Source of the DNA: Nitrososphaerota archaeon
GTDB taxonomy: Archaea > Thermoproteota > Nitrososphaeria > Nitrososphaerales > Gagatemarchaeaceae
Length of the DNA: 64,000 bases
Assembly (NCBI GenBank): GCA_028867035.1
Contig: JAGWHB010000004.1
Location: forward strand, 1 to 64,000
Reading direction: 5' to 3'
Part shown: piece by piece, positions 42,305 to 50,274 of the stretch
How positions within the stretch are numbered: the first letter of the stretch is position 1
Layout: each line of letters begins with the position of its first letter
Translations under genes and position numbers: made by a program
The notes under the pieces: generated by a model
What the model was told of the DNA's origin: nothing
The model's input: the letters and a program-made list of their open reading frames with translations, nothing else
The model's database searches: none

Positions 42305-43339
42305 ATGGTCGAGATACGAAAGGACTACTTCACGGAAAAGCTCTCCATCATACTCCCGGACAGGGGGCTGAAGCCCGGCCAGGTGATACCCCAGAAAGCT
42401 GAGAAGTGCAACTACTGCGCCGGGAACGAGGAGATGACTCCGCCCGCGGACCTCGTGCTTGTCAAGAGAGGAGACACGCTCCTCAAACAGACCGACTCCG
42501 AAGGGGACGTGGTGAAGAACTGGTCGGTGAGGATATTCCCTGCGAAGAACCCGGTGGTTACCCCGAACGCCCCGCCTTCCTATGGGGACTCGCCCCACTA
42601 CAGCGAGCCTGCGGTGGGTTATCACTACGTGCTCGTGGCGACCCCGAAGCACGACCAGACGTTCGCCAAGATAGACATCGAACAGTGGACCAACATACTC
42701 GCGTCCCTCCAGGACAAGGTCCGCTGGCTCTACTCTCAGAAGGGGGTAAGCTACGTCCTCGTCTACGTGAACAGCGAGAAGGAGGGGCCCCCGACGGCGC
42801 TCCATCCGAACATCCAGCTGGTCACGACCCCTCGCGTACCTCCGGCGGTGGAGGTGGAGGCCGAGACGGTGCAGACATCGCTCAACGACCTTGGGGTGTG
42901 CCCCATGTGCCAGGTGGTGGGGACGGAGACAGGCGGGCCCCGGCAGATACTCGCCACCGACTTCTTCCTTGCGTTCGCGCCCTGGGTGTCGACCCACCCC
43001 TTCGAGTTCTGGGTGTACCCCAAGCGGCACATGACGAGCGTGCTCAAGCTCTCCCAGAAGGAGATGATGGACCTCGCCCTGATGCTGAGGTCTACTCTGG
43101 GAGGGATGGCCAAGGCCCTCGACTCCCCGAGCTTCACCATGGTCTTCCACAGCTCATCCGAGAAGAAGACCACCAAGCAGATCCACTGGCACATCGAGAT
43201 ATATCCGAAGAGGAGCCACTGGACGGGGCTGGAGCTGGGCGGGGGGATATTCGTCAGCGACGCGTCCCCCGAAGGCGCCGCCCAGGTCCTTGGCGCAAGC
43301 GCGAGGAAGGAGCTGGCTCAGCTCGTCGGGATAAAGTAG
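42305..43339 (+). CDS. GalT-like nucleotidyl transferase (HIT superfamily)
   Basis: The 344-residue protein has the two-domain HIT fold of galactose-1-phosphate uridylyltransferases. Two metal-type Cys pairs occur (CNYCAGNE and CPMCQVV), and the active-site His motif is KQIHWHIEIYPKR, preceded by VFHSSSEKK. It would exchange a nucleotide between a sugar phosphate and NDP-sugar, but the exact sugar is not evident and related archaeal enzymes are uncharacterised. The ATG at 42305 fits a leaderless transcript. It is followed directly, tail to tail, by the PGI/PMI gene. Confidence 0.82.
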   Translation: MVEIRKDYFTEKLSIILPDRGLKPGQVIPQKAEKCNYCAGNEEMTPPADLVLVKRGDTLLKQTDSEGDVVKNWSVRIFPAKNPVVTPNAPPSYGDSPHYSEPAVGYHYVLVATPKHDQTFAKIDIEQWTNILASLQDKVRWLYSQKGVSYVLVYVNSEKEGPPTALHPNIQLVTTPRVPPAVEVEAETVQTSLNDLGVCPMCQVVGTETGGPRQILATDFFLAFAPWVSTHPFEFWVYPKRHMTSVLKLSQKEMMDLALMLRSTLGGMAKALDSPSFTMVFHSSSEKKTTKQIHWHIEIYPKRSHWTGLELGGGIFVSDASPEGAAQVLGASARKELAQLVGIK

Positions 43340-44365
43340 TCAGGTGCTCTTCTTCAGGGCGTCGATATGGCGGGTCGGGAACGGGTCCCTGCCCAGGGCG
43401 ACAGCGAGATAGTAGGACGTCATGTCGAGCCTGTAGACGAGGGACACCAGCTGGCCGAGGCTGGGCTTCCCCCTCCCTCGCAGCTGGACAGGGGACTTCC
43501 CTGACTTCGTGAGAATGTCGAACATGACGTCTGTCCTTTCCCGGTCCCTTTCGCTCTCCAGCGAGTGCCTCAGGAATATCGGGACGAAGTCGGTGCGGGG
43601 GTCCTCCCATGCTTCGATCTCATTGTGGAAGGCGTCGGGGACCCCGTCGAAGTAGGCGTGCTTCTTGCAGTTCTCGTTGAGGACGTTCTTGAACCTGATC
43701 CCGACCCCGTGGGTCACCCTTGCACCGAAGATGGCGGGTGTCTTGTCGAGTATCTTAAGGGCGAGCGACTTCGCACCGTTCTTCGACGGGTCGACCGATA
43801 TGTTGACCTCTTTCGCTTCTTCATCCATGGCGGTGAAGGCCTGAACCGCCTCTTCCTCGGCCCCGAGGTCGAGCCCCCTGTTGACGACTGCGAGGGTCGA
43901 GAATATGATGAACGGGAGCATGTACCTCGGAGCCACGACCTCGGGCATGTCGATGTGCGGGACCCCAAGGTTCGCCGAGACTTCCTTCAGTTTCCCCCCT
44001 CCTGATATGGAGACGACTGTCGCTCCCTTCTCCAGGGCCGTCTTCATCATCAGGATTGTCTCCTCCGTCTGACCGGAGGCGCTTGACGCGATGGCTATGG
44101 CGTCGCTCATGTCTCCGATGGGGAGGTGCCCCTTGAAGACTTCCATCTCGATCCCCTCCCGCCCCGACAGCCAACCGGCCAGGATGTCCCCGCCCGAGGC
44201 TGAGCCCCCCATGCCGAGGACGTAGGCCTTGCTGCGCACCCTTCCCGGGAGCTCCACCTTGACCTTGAAGCCCTCCCTGGCGAGGGACGGCCACCTCTCG
44301 TAGGTGGCCCTGACGCCCCTGGTGTCAACCTTGTTTGATGCTTCGGCCGAGAAGGGATCGGACAA
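43340..44365 (-). CDS. Bifunctional phosphoglucose/phosphomannose isomerase
   Basis: The 341-residue SIS-domain enzyme interconverts fructose-6-phosphate with glucose-6- and mannose-6-phosphate. The phosphate-binding motif VLGMGGSASGGDILAGWL and SASGQTEET are in the first SIS domain; the catalytic Glu/His regions are HNEIEAWE and PTRHIDALKK. This is the crenarchaeal-type PGI/PMI. The TTG at 44365 has a TATA-like CTTAAAGG (44409-44416, minus strand) upstream. Its product feeds the sugar-nucleotide genes that lie upstream. Confidence 0.92.
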   Translation of the reverse strand: MSDPFSAEASNKVDTRGVRATYERWPSLAREGFKVKVELPGRVRSKAYVLGMGGSASGGDILAGWLSGREGIEMEVFKGHLPIGDMSDAIAIASSASGQTEETILMMKTALEKGATVVSISGGGKLKEVSANLGVPHIDMPEVVAPRYMLPFIIFSTLAVVNRGLDLGAEEEAVQAFTAMDEEAKEVNISVDPSKNGAKSLALKILDKTPAIFGARVTHGVGIRFKNVLNENCKKHAYFDGVPDAFHNEIEAWEDPRTDFVPIFLRHSLESERDRERTDVMFDILTKSGKSPVQLRGRGKPSLGQLVSLVYRLDMTSYYLAVALGRDPFPTRHIDALKKST

Positions 44366-44465
44366 TCAATACACCGAGCGTGAACGCACGGCAGCCCCGG
44401 GGGGTTTCTCCTTTAAGTTCGCCGCCGGGAGGCAGGCCCGCACCCCACCGGCACGGGCGGATGGA

Positions 44466-45713
44466 TCACCTCAGCCTGCCCTTCTTGACGCCGCCCTTCC
44501 TGCGCTCGCCGGCGGTGATCTGGAAAACCTTCCTTATCAGGCCCTCTTCGGCGCGCGTCATGCTGAGGCCCCGCCTCTCCATCATCCGGCGCTGGGTCTC
44601 GAGGACCGATTCAAGCAGGAGCTCGACCTTCCTCCCGGAGCCGCCGTCGAAGTAGGCGAAGCTGGGGACGTCCTCCCCTGCGAGGCCCGACACGTGGGCT
44701 CCCGTACCGACCGACCTGCCGGCGTAGACGAGTGACCCGATGGAGAGCTTGGCCATGTCCCCGATCACGGGCCCCAGCTTGAGCATGCCCGAGTCGACCT
44801 TCTCCCCGTCCACGTTCAACCTGACGTAACCGTAGGTGTTCTTGAGGTTGCTGAAGGTGCACCCTGCCCCGAGGTTGACCCAGGAGCCCACGTAGGAGTC
44901 CCCCAAGTATCCGTGGTGCGCCTTGTTGGTAAAGGGAAGGATTATCGAGTTCTCGACCTGCCCACCGACCTTGCAGGACTCGAAGACGGACGTGCCTCCC
45001 CCGATGAGGGCCGAGGAGACCTTGGTCCTTGGGCCGATGTAGCACGGCCCCATGATCCTGCTGAAGCTCTCCACAGATGCGCCACGGTCGATTATCACCG
45101 GGCCCAGGCGGGCATCGAGGGTGACGTGGCCTTCGACGTCGGCGCTGCCTTCGACCATGATATTCGATGCGGGCCCTCTGACTTCTGCGGACCGCGGAAG
45201 CTGGAGGGACTCCTCGAAGTACCTGGCCTGCTCGGCGATCGCGAGCCCGTTGCTTTCCACCAGGTCCCAGTATCCCCTGAAGAGGGGCTCTCCCGACGGA
45301 GGGTCGGCCCTCTTGACCCGCTTCACCAGCTTGGCGGCGTCCTTCCTTGTTATCACTCCAGGCTTTACGGGGGCCGTGTCGAGCCTCGCCGCCACGAGCT
45401 CGCCCTTCGAGACCACGGCGAACTGCTCGGAGAAGGACGCGGGGATAAGGAGGCCCTGGGCCGGGCGGGCCCTGGCGTTGATGAAGAAGGTCGGCCCGTA
45501 CACCCTCTCGTTGTACCCGGCGTCCGTGGACTCCTTGGTCAGAGCTGCGAGCTCCGGCCTCCCCCAGATTCCGACTTCGCGGGCGTCAGGTATCTGCTCG
45601 ACGAGGGCGTCGATGAGAGTCTTCGTCCCGCGGCGTAGGAGGCCCGTATGCCTCAGACGTGTGAGCGGGCCGAAGCCCGCTATGCCGTCGTCCTCGAAGA
45701 CAACTACTTTCGT
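44466..45713 (-). CDS. Sugar nucleotidyltransferase with left-handed beta-helix domain (non-standard start)
   Basis: The C-terminal half is a hexapeptide left-handed beta helix (for example DRGASVESFSRI, GAGCTFSNLKNTYGYVRL) as in GlmU-like acyl/nucleotidyl transferases. The first ATG/GTG/TTG in frame is GTG 45503, giving 345 residues, but the frame is open further and encodes KVVVFEDDGIAGFGPLTRL and RRGTKTLIDAL, the start of an NTP_transf_4 domain. The real start is therefore near 45713 (ACG), overlapping the upstream gene by 10 bp; total about 415 residues. It probably activates a sugar phosphate and may acylate it. It is the last gene of the operon 46422-47141, 45704-46435, 44466-45713. Confidence 0.75.
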   Translation of the reverse strand, partial: TKVVVFEDDGIAGFGPLTRLRHTGLLRRGTKTLIDALVEQIPDAREVGIWGRPELAALTKESTDAGYNERVYGPTFFINARARPAQGLLIPASFSEQFAVVSKGELVAARLDTAPVKPGVITRKDAAKLVKRVKRADPPSGEPLFRGYWDLVESNGLAIAEQARYFEESLQLPRSAEVRGPASNIMVEGSADVEGHVTLDARLGPVIIDRGASVESFSRIMGPCYIGPRTKVSSALIGGGTSVFESCKVGGQVENSIILPFTNKAHHGYLGDSYVGSWVNLGAGCTFSNLKNTYGYVRLNVDGEKVDSGMLKLGPVIGDMAKLSIGSLVYAGRSVGTGAHVSGLAGEDVPSFAYFDGGSGRKVELLLESVLETQRRMMERRGLSMTRAEEGLIRKVFQITAGERRKGGVKKGRLR

Positions 45714-46435
45714 CGGGCGCCACCCTGGGAGAGGTTTCTGGTGTACAGCTCGTTGGCGTCCTTGAAAGATTTCCTGTCGCCGATGTCAAGGAACGTCCCC
45801 TTCACCTTCACGGCGTAGATCCTTGCGCCGCCGGCCTTTGCCTCCTTGAAGGCGTCGTTCATCTCGTAGACCCGGCCCGGGCTGATGTGCTTCAGGAAAC
45901 TCTTCTCCATCACGTAGCACCCGACGTTGATGAATCCAGAGATGGTCGGCTTCTCCCTCCATTTGAGGAGCCTCCCTTCCCTGTCTGTGTCCATGAACCC
46001 GTACTTCAGTTCCGTGCTGTATTTCATCAGCACCATGGTCGCCGTCGCCTTCTTGGCGGCGTGGAAGTCAATCGCCTTGGCCAGGTCGAAGTCGAGGAGC
46101 TGGTCCCCGTACAGGCAGACGAACCTCCCCCTGATCTTGGACTCCGCTGCCTTGAGCTGGCCCGCCGTCCCAAGCGGGTGCGGCGACGTCGCGTAGGTGA
46201 TCTTCGTCCCCCACTCGCTCCCCGTCCCGAAATATTCCTGGAGCATCTTCCCGAGGTAGCCCGTCGAGACGACGACGTCGGTGATGCCCCACCCTTTGAG
46301 CCAGTCCAGGAGGTGCTCCATTATGGGCTTGGGCCCGACCGGGAGCATGGGCTTTGGGAGGAGGAAGGTGTAGGGCCTGAGCCTCGTGCCGAGGCCCCCC
46401 GCGAGAATTACAGCCTGAGTCCTATTGGCCTTCAG
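45704..46435 (-). CDS. NDP-sugar pyrophosphorylase (non-standard start)
   Basis: The enzyme has the Rossmann-like nucleotidyltransferase fold: QAVILAGGLGTRLRPYTF, PKPMLPVGPKPI, CLYGDQLLDFDL, then IDIGD near the C-terminus (FLDIGDRKSF). It would form an NDP-sugar from NTP and sugar-1-phosphate. The first standard start is ATG 46348, which would remove the essential GGLGTRLRP loop. The frame is open to 46435, where the only plausible initiator is CTG (LKANRTQAVILAGG follows an in-frame TGA). That gives about 243 residues and a 14-bp overlap with the upstream gene. Next to the second nucleotidyltransferase it likely makes a surface-sugar precursor. Confidence 0.8.
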   Translation of the reverse strand: MKANRTQAVILAGGLGTRLRPYTFLLPKPMLPVGPKPIMEHLLDWLKGWGITDVVVSTGYLGKMLQEYFGTGSEWGTKITYATSPHPLGTAGQLKAAESKIRGRFVCLYGDQLLDFDLAKAIDFHAAKKATATMVLMKYSTELKYGFMDTDREGRLLKWREKPTISGFINVGCYVMEKSFLKHISPGRVYEMNDAFKEAKAGGARIYAVKVKGTFLDIGDRKSFKDANELYTRNLSQGGARRK

Positions 46436-47141
46436 TCAGCATTCGCCTTGGGCCGAGGCTGGCTATCTCGTCTTTATACGCTTCATCGGTCCCCGAAAGG
46501 ATGCACGAGTCCACCACCAGCCCCTTGACGCCGATGGCCACCGCCCTGTCGATGTCCGAGCGGGTGAGCTTCTTCTGGGTCCTGAGCAGGACGGGCTTCA
46601 CGGACAGGTTGGCTATCACTCCGAGGGTGGCGTAGTCGAGGACGCTGAAGGGTGCGCCCCTTGACTGATGGGGGACTGTGGCCACGTCTATGGCCCAGAT
46701 GCCTTCCATCTCGGATAGCTGCTTGACCTGCTCCAGGATGTACCCGTTGGAGATGGCACCGATCTTCTTGACCCGGGGGTCGGAGAGGACGAAGGTGGGC
46801 ATCTGGTGGGCATACATTTCCAAGAAGCTGAACGCGCTGGACATTATCCTCTCCCAGTACTCCTCCGTGAGGAGGCGGGCGCCTCCTATGAAGAGCCCGC
46901 AGGGGACAGAGACGGTGGATATGACGTCGTTGATGTAGGCGTCGTGGAGGTCGTACCCCCCGAAATGGTTGGGGGAGGAGCTTTCGTCCCCTTCGATGTT
47001 GAGCATGATTGCGTCAGCCCCGCCCTCGACGGCCTGGGCCGCGAAGGAGGTGCTGTTCTCAGGGAGGCTGGCGATGACGGAATATTCTCTGCTCTGAGAC
47101 ACTACCTCGAGTGGCCTGCGCATCTGGCCTACTGATTCCAT
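46422..47141 (-). CDS. TIM-barrel-like protein of unknown function
   Basis: From ATG 47141 the protein has about 239 residues, with alternating strands and helices and motifs such as AVEGGADAIMLNIEGDE, SVPCGLFIGGARLL and GVKGLVVDSCILSG that suggest a TIM barrel (phosphate-binding type). No named family was recognised. An in-frame upstream start at 47189 would lie at or before the predicted transcription start (TATA-like ATTAATC, about 47195-47201). It is the first gene of a three-gene operon with two sugar nucleotidyltransferases, so a sugar-phosphate substrate is possible. Confidence 0.6.
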   Translation of the reverse strand: MESVGQMRRPLEVVSQSREYSVIASLPENSTSFAAQAVEGGADAIMLNIEGDESSSPNHFGGYDLHDAYINDVISTVSVPCGLFIGGARLLTEEYWERIMSSAFSFLEMYAHQMPTFVLSDPRVKKIGAISNGYILEQVKQLSEMEGIWAIDVATVPHQSRGAPFSVLDYATLGVIANLSVKPVLLRTQKKLTRSDIDRAVAIGVKGLVVDSCILSGTDEAYKDEIASLGPRRMLTEGQ

Positions 47142-47235
47142 CCTAACTGGCGTGAAACGGCCGGGGCCCCTTAGAAGAGAACTGCTCAAATGTGATTAAT
47201 GGTGTGATGAAATCGATTACATCATTGAATCGGCC

Positions 47236-48120
47236 TCAGCCGGCCCAGACCGTGAGCCCAAGCACCAGGAATATGATCGTAAGATATGGGCTGGTCAGCT
47301 TGAACAGGGTCCAGGCGGTCTTGTCGCTCTGGGTAAGGGCGAGCTTGGCGCTGTAAAGCAGGACCACCCCGCCGAGGACGAGGGCGGTCAGGGTGTAGAA
47401 TATGCTCACCGCGGGGGTGAAGAGGAATATCGCCACGGAGAAGACTGTCAGGAGTGCGCTTGTCCCGGCCACGCATATGGAGGCCACCCTGTCCCCGAAA
47501 ACTATGGGGAGCATTGGCACCTTGGCAGCTTCGTAGTCTTTTCTGTTGAATATGGCGAGGCTCCAGATGTGCGTGGGTATCCAGACGATCACAAGGGCGG
47601 ACATGTAGAGTGCTATGGGAGTCACGGTCCCAGCGACGGCGGTGTACCCGACAAGCACCGGCATGCCGCCGGAGACGCCCCCGAGTATGATGTTCAGCCA
47701 GCTCTTCCGCTTGAGGAGTAGAGAGTAGACCACTATGTTGTCCACGAGGCCCACGAGCATGAAACCCGCCGATATTGCGTTTATCAGGAGGAGGGGTATG
47801 AGCACCGAGGCCACCGCCATCACAAGCCCGAACACAAGCGCGCTGCGCGGCTTGATCCTCCCCGACGGGATCGCGCGCTTCATGGTGCGCTTCATCATGC
47901 CGTCGATGTCCCTGTCGTGGTAGTTGGTCAGGACCTCCGCGGAGGCGCTCCCGAGAACCAGGGAGAGGACACCCGTCGCGAAGAGTCCCGGCGAAAGGCT
48001 CACTCCCGGGGTGTCTTTGAAAGCCACGATCATGGCGATTGCCCCCGTGAAGACGAGGAGGCCCCAGATGCGGGGCTTCGTGAGCCTCCAGTAATCTTCG
48101 AACCTGGCCTTCAGGGACAT
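47236..48120 (-). CDS. ctaB: Protoheme IX farnesyltransferase (heme O synthase)
   Basis: This 294-residue UbiA-superfamily membrane prenyltransferase adds a farnesyl or longer chain to heme b, giving heme O, a cofactor of heme-copper oxidases. The prenyl-diphosphate motif NYHDRDIDGMMKR and conserved RAIPSGRI are in the first half, and DYEAAKVPMLPIVFGD in the second. About nine helices are expected. Its presence suggests aerobic respiration. ATG 48120 is about 27 bp from a TATA box (GATAAAAA, 48147-48154). Confidence 0.95.
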   Translation of the reverse strand: MSLKARFEDYWRLTKPRIWGLLVFTGAIAMIVAFKDTPGVSLSPGLFATGVLSLVLGSASAEVLTNYHDRDIDGMMKRTMKRAIPSGRIKPRSALVFGLVMAVASVLIPLLLINAISAGFMLVGLVDNIVVYSLLLKRKSWLNIILGGVSGGMPVLVGYTAVAGTVTPIALYMSALVIVWIPTHIWSLAIFNRKDYEAAKVPMLPIVFGDRVASICVAGTSALLTVFSVAIFLFTPAVSIFYTLTALVLGGVVLLYSAKLALTQSDKTAWTLFKLTSPYLTIIFLVLGLTVWAG

Positions 48121-48208
48121 GAGAGGAACGCTGCTCTCAGCAAGGATAAAAACTCTAGCGCGCCGTCGGGGGGACGGGTAAACTGCCCGTTACACCTGTC
48201 GCAACGCG

Positions 48209-48214
48209 TATAAA
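48209..48214 (+). promoter_or_regulatory. TATA box of tatA
   Basis: TATAAA lies 27-32 bp before the ATG of tatA at 48241, matching leaderless transcription of the tatA-tatC pair. Confidence 0.55.
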
Positions 48215-48240
48215 GGATGTAAGGGCTGGCTGAAAATCAT

Positions 48241-48540
48241 ATGGCGCTCGGAGATCCGCTGCAGTGGATAGTGATCGGGATCATAGTGGTCGTGATATTC
48301 TTGTGGGGTCCGCAGAAGATCCCTGAGCTGGCGAGAGGTCTTGGAAGGGCGAAGAGGGAGTTCGAGCAGGCCTCCAAGGAAGTTGAAGGGTCGATGAATG
48401 TGACGTCGAGTTCACCCCCCGTGCCAAAGTCAGCGGACCAGGTGCTCCTTGAGACCGCCAGGCAGCTGGGGATCTCGACCGAGGGGAAGACGAGGGAGCA
48501 GATCTCGCAAGAGATAGTGTCGAAGGCAAAGCCTCAATAA
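48241..48540 (+). CDS. tatA: Twin-arginine translocase subunit TatA
   Basis: The 99-residue protein has one N-terminal membrane helix (residues 8-22) ending in WGPQKIPELARGLGRAKREF, the hallmark amphipathic helix of TatA/B, then a polar C-terminal tail. It polymerises to let folded proteins cross the cytoplasmic membrane. The spacing to tatC (33 bp) and the same strand make an operon. The conserved FGxxKxPE-type motif reads WGPQKIPE. Confidence 0.95.
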   Translation: MALGDPLQWIVIGIIVVVIFLWGPQKIPELARGLGRAKREFEQASKEVEGSMNVTSSSPPVPKSADQVLLETARQLGISTEGKTREQISQEIVSKAKPQ

Positions 48541-48573
48541 TCAAATAGGGTCTCCTGACGGTTCTCGGCTGGG

Positions 48574-49467
48574 TTGTTTTCAGGGCGCCTCCCTTTCTCG
48601 GAGCACATCGACGAGCTAAGACGGAGGCTCAAGGTAGTCGCCATCAGTTTCCTTGTCATATTCCTCGTGCTCATCATATTTCCAGTGAACCCGCTCTACT
48701 CCTTACAGAACCCCGGCCAGTACCTCAACCTTGGCTTCATACAGTACACGGTGATCGCTGCTTTCCTCCAGAGGGTGGTCCACGACCTGCTCCCGGCAGG
48801 TTGGACGCTGCTGGCGGCCAACGGCATAGGCGAAGGCATGGAGATCTACTTCGTGGCGGCGCTGATCCTGACGGCCGCCCTCGACATGCCAGTCATCGCC
48901 TTTGAGACCTACAGGTTCATCGACCCCGCCCTGTCCGAGAAGGAGAGAGGGCTCATCTACCCCTTCGTGATATCCACCAGCGTCCTCTTTTTCGTCGGGC
49001 TCCTGTTCGGGTACTACGTCCTGGCCAAGTTCCTGATAATCGCCCTCGGCCCTTTCTTCCTCGCCACCGGGATCTCCTTTCTGGTTGACGCTGCGGCTTT
49101 CTACTACGTGATATTCCTGATCATAGGAGCGACCGGGGTGTCTTTTACGAGCCCTGTGTTCGTCTACACCCTCATAAGGCTCCGGGTCATCGAAGCAGAT
49201 TTCTTCTCAAAGAACAGGGTGATAATCTGGTTCGTCATCTGGGTGGTTACGGGACTCTTCCTCACCCCGGACGGCGGGCCGCTGCTCGACGTGGTGATTT
49301 TCGTCCCCATAGTGGCCATGGTGGAGATAGCCGTGGCCCTCGGCAGGCGGAGCGTGCGCAACTTCCCTCCGAAGCCCGGAAAGGGAAAGATAGCCTGCCC
49401 GTCCTGCGGAAAGACGCTGTCCAGGCCCATGCTCTTCTGCGAGTATTGCGGAAAGTCGATAGCTTAG
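48574..49467 (+). CDS. tatC: TatC with C-terminal zinc ribbon
   Basis: The 297-residue protein is the receptor subunit of the twin-arginine translocase: it starts FSEHIDELRRRL, the signature of TatC, with six helices and PALSEKERGLIYPFV loops. The TTG start at 48574 lies 33 bp after tatA. The last 40 residues form an extra zinc ribbon (CPSCGK and CEYCGK) on the cytoplasmic tail, not part of a typical TatC. It may bind a partner or chaperone at the cytoplasmic side. Length and core motifs otherwise fit archaeal TatC. Confidence 0.93.
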   Translation: MFSGRLPFSEHIDELRRRLKVVAISFLVIFLVLIIFPVNPLYSLQNPGQYLNLGFIQYTVIAAFLQRVVHDLLPAGWTLLAANGIGEGMEIYFVAALILTAALDMPVIAFETYRFIDPALSEKERGLIYPFVISTSVLFFVGLLFGYYVLAKFLIIALGPFFLATGISFLVDAAAFYYVIFLIIGATGVSFTSPVFVYTLIRLRVIEADFFSKNRVIIWFVIWVVTGLFLTPDGGPLLDVVIFVPIVAMVEIAVALGRRSVRNFPPKPGKGKIACPSCGKTLSRPMLFCEYCGKSIA

Positions 49468-49478
49468 CGGTCCTCGGG

Positions 49479-49682
49479 CTATCTCTTCTGCTTCTGGCCC
49501 GACTTCTCCTTTTCGAGCTGCTTGGCGTCCTTCCCCTTCCTCAGGACTATCTCCCCCTCGGTCACTGAGAGGATTATCTCGTCCCCTTCCTTCCAGTGGA
49601 AGCCCTCGACAATGGGGCGAGGAAGTGTGACCCGTAGACTGTTGCCAGTCTTCCCGAGTACGACCCGGAAGATTAGCGGCAC
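49479..49682 (-). CDS. AbrB/SpoVT-like DNA-binding protein
   Basis: The 67-residue protein has a swapped-hairpin AbrB fold: VVLGKTGNSLRVTLPRPIVEGFHW followed in pieces by EGDEIILSVTEGEIVLRKG, then a Lys/Gln-rich tail. Such proteins act as dimeric transcription regulators or antitoxins. No toxin gene adjoins it, so a regulator is more likely here. The GTG at 49682 lies about 25 bp from A+T-rich DNA with a TTTTATTTG element (49705-49713, minus strand), consistent with leaderless translation. Confidence 0.82.
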   Translation of the reverse strand: MPLIFRVVLGKTGNSLRVTLPRPIVEGFHWKEGDEIILSVTEGEIVLRKGKDAKQLEKEKSGQKQKR

Positions 49683-49766
49683 TGGTTCGGCCCGTAATTA
49701 CGCAAATAAAAACGTAAGTTAGTCAACTTCCGAGACAGCGCAAGTCAACATGGTTCGCTCGTCGTT

Positions 49767-49774
49767 GATATATC
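49767..49774 (+). promoter_or_regulatory. TATA box of the Hsp20-like gene
   Basis: GATATATC lies about 27-34 bp before the GTG at 49801, matching a leaderless start for the frameshifted Hsp20-like gene. Confidence 0.5.
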
Positions 49775-49800
49775 TTCTCAGTTATTACACAGGTGTTAAC

Positions 49801-50230
49801 GTGGCTTCTCAGGCACAGACGGAGCGGATTCTGAGCCGGCCATTCCGCTGGGAAGACGTCGGCATCGAACTTTTCGACCTAGAAGGGAGTCCCGACGACA
49901 GGTAGCGGACCCGACCCGCTCGAAGACGCGCTCGCGGAGCTTGTGAGGGCTGCGCAGCAGGACCTCGAGGGCGGATGGACCGGTGACGGCCGCGGGGGAG
50001 AAAGAGACGGCGGGGAGGTAATCCAGAGCGCGACCGAAGTGACGTTCATACTCATCACCCCTGGATACAGCGCCAGAGACTTCCTCGCAAGGGCGGACGA
50101 GACACACCTCAGGGTAGCGATGCCGGGGGACGAGATGGTGAGACAGCTCGCATGCACCGTGGACCCTTCGACGCTCCGGACGAGCTACGTCAACGGGGTC
50201 CTGAGCGTGCGGATGTCAAAGAAAAGCTGA
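49801..50230 (+). pseudogene. Hsp20-like gene interrupted by a +1 frameshift
   Basis: A GTG at 49801, correctly spaced from a TATA box, opens a frame (MASQAQTERILSRP, FRWEDVGIELFDLEG) that stops after 34 residues at 49905. The following frame, shifted by +1, reads GPDPLEDALAELVRAAQQD and then an alpha-crystallin-like domain with VIQSATEVTFIL and the terminal NGVLSVRMSKKS. The second frame has no good start before GTG 49943. The two pieces look like one small heat-shock protein of about 143 residues. The shift lies near 49895-49905. It could be a real lesion, an assembly error, or a programmed shift. Confidence 0.6.
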
Positions 50231-50243
50231 GTGCGGGGGCTCG

Positions 50244-50252
50244 ATTTAATTA
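50244..50252 (+). promoter_or_regulatory. TATA box of the putative metalloprotease gene
   Basis: ATTTAATTA lies 23-31 bp before GTG 50275, giving a leaderless start and deciding against upstream in-frame starts such as 50152. Confidence 0.5.
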
Positions 50253-50274
50253 CCTCCATGACTGCCATGGAAAC

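Noticed and set aside
45704..45713. Programmed frameshift fusing the two nucleotidyltransferases
   Set aside because: The frame changes at the two junctions of the operon differ and there is no slippery heptamer; separate starts in overlapping genes are simpler.
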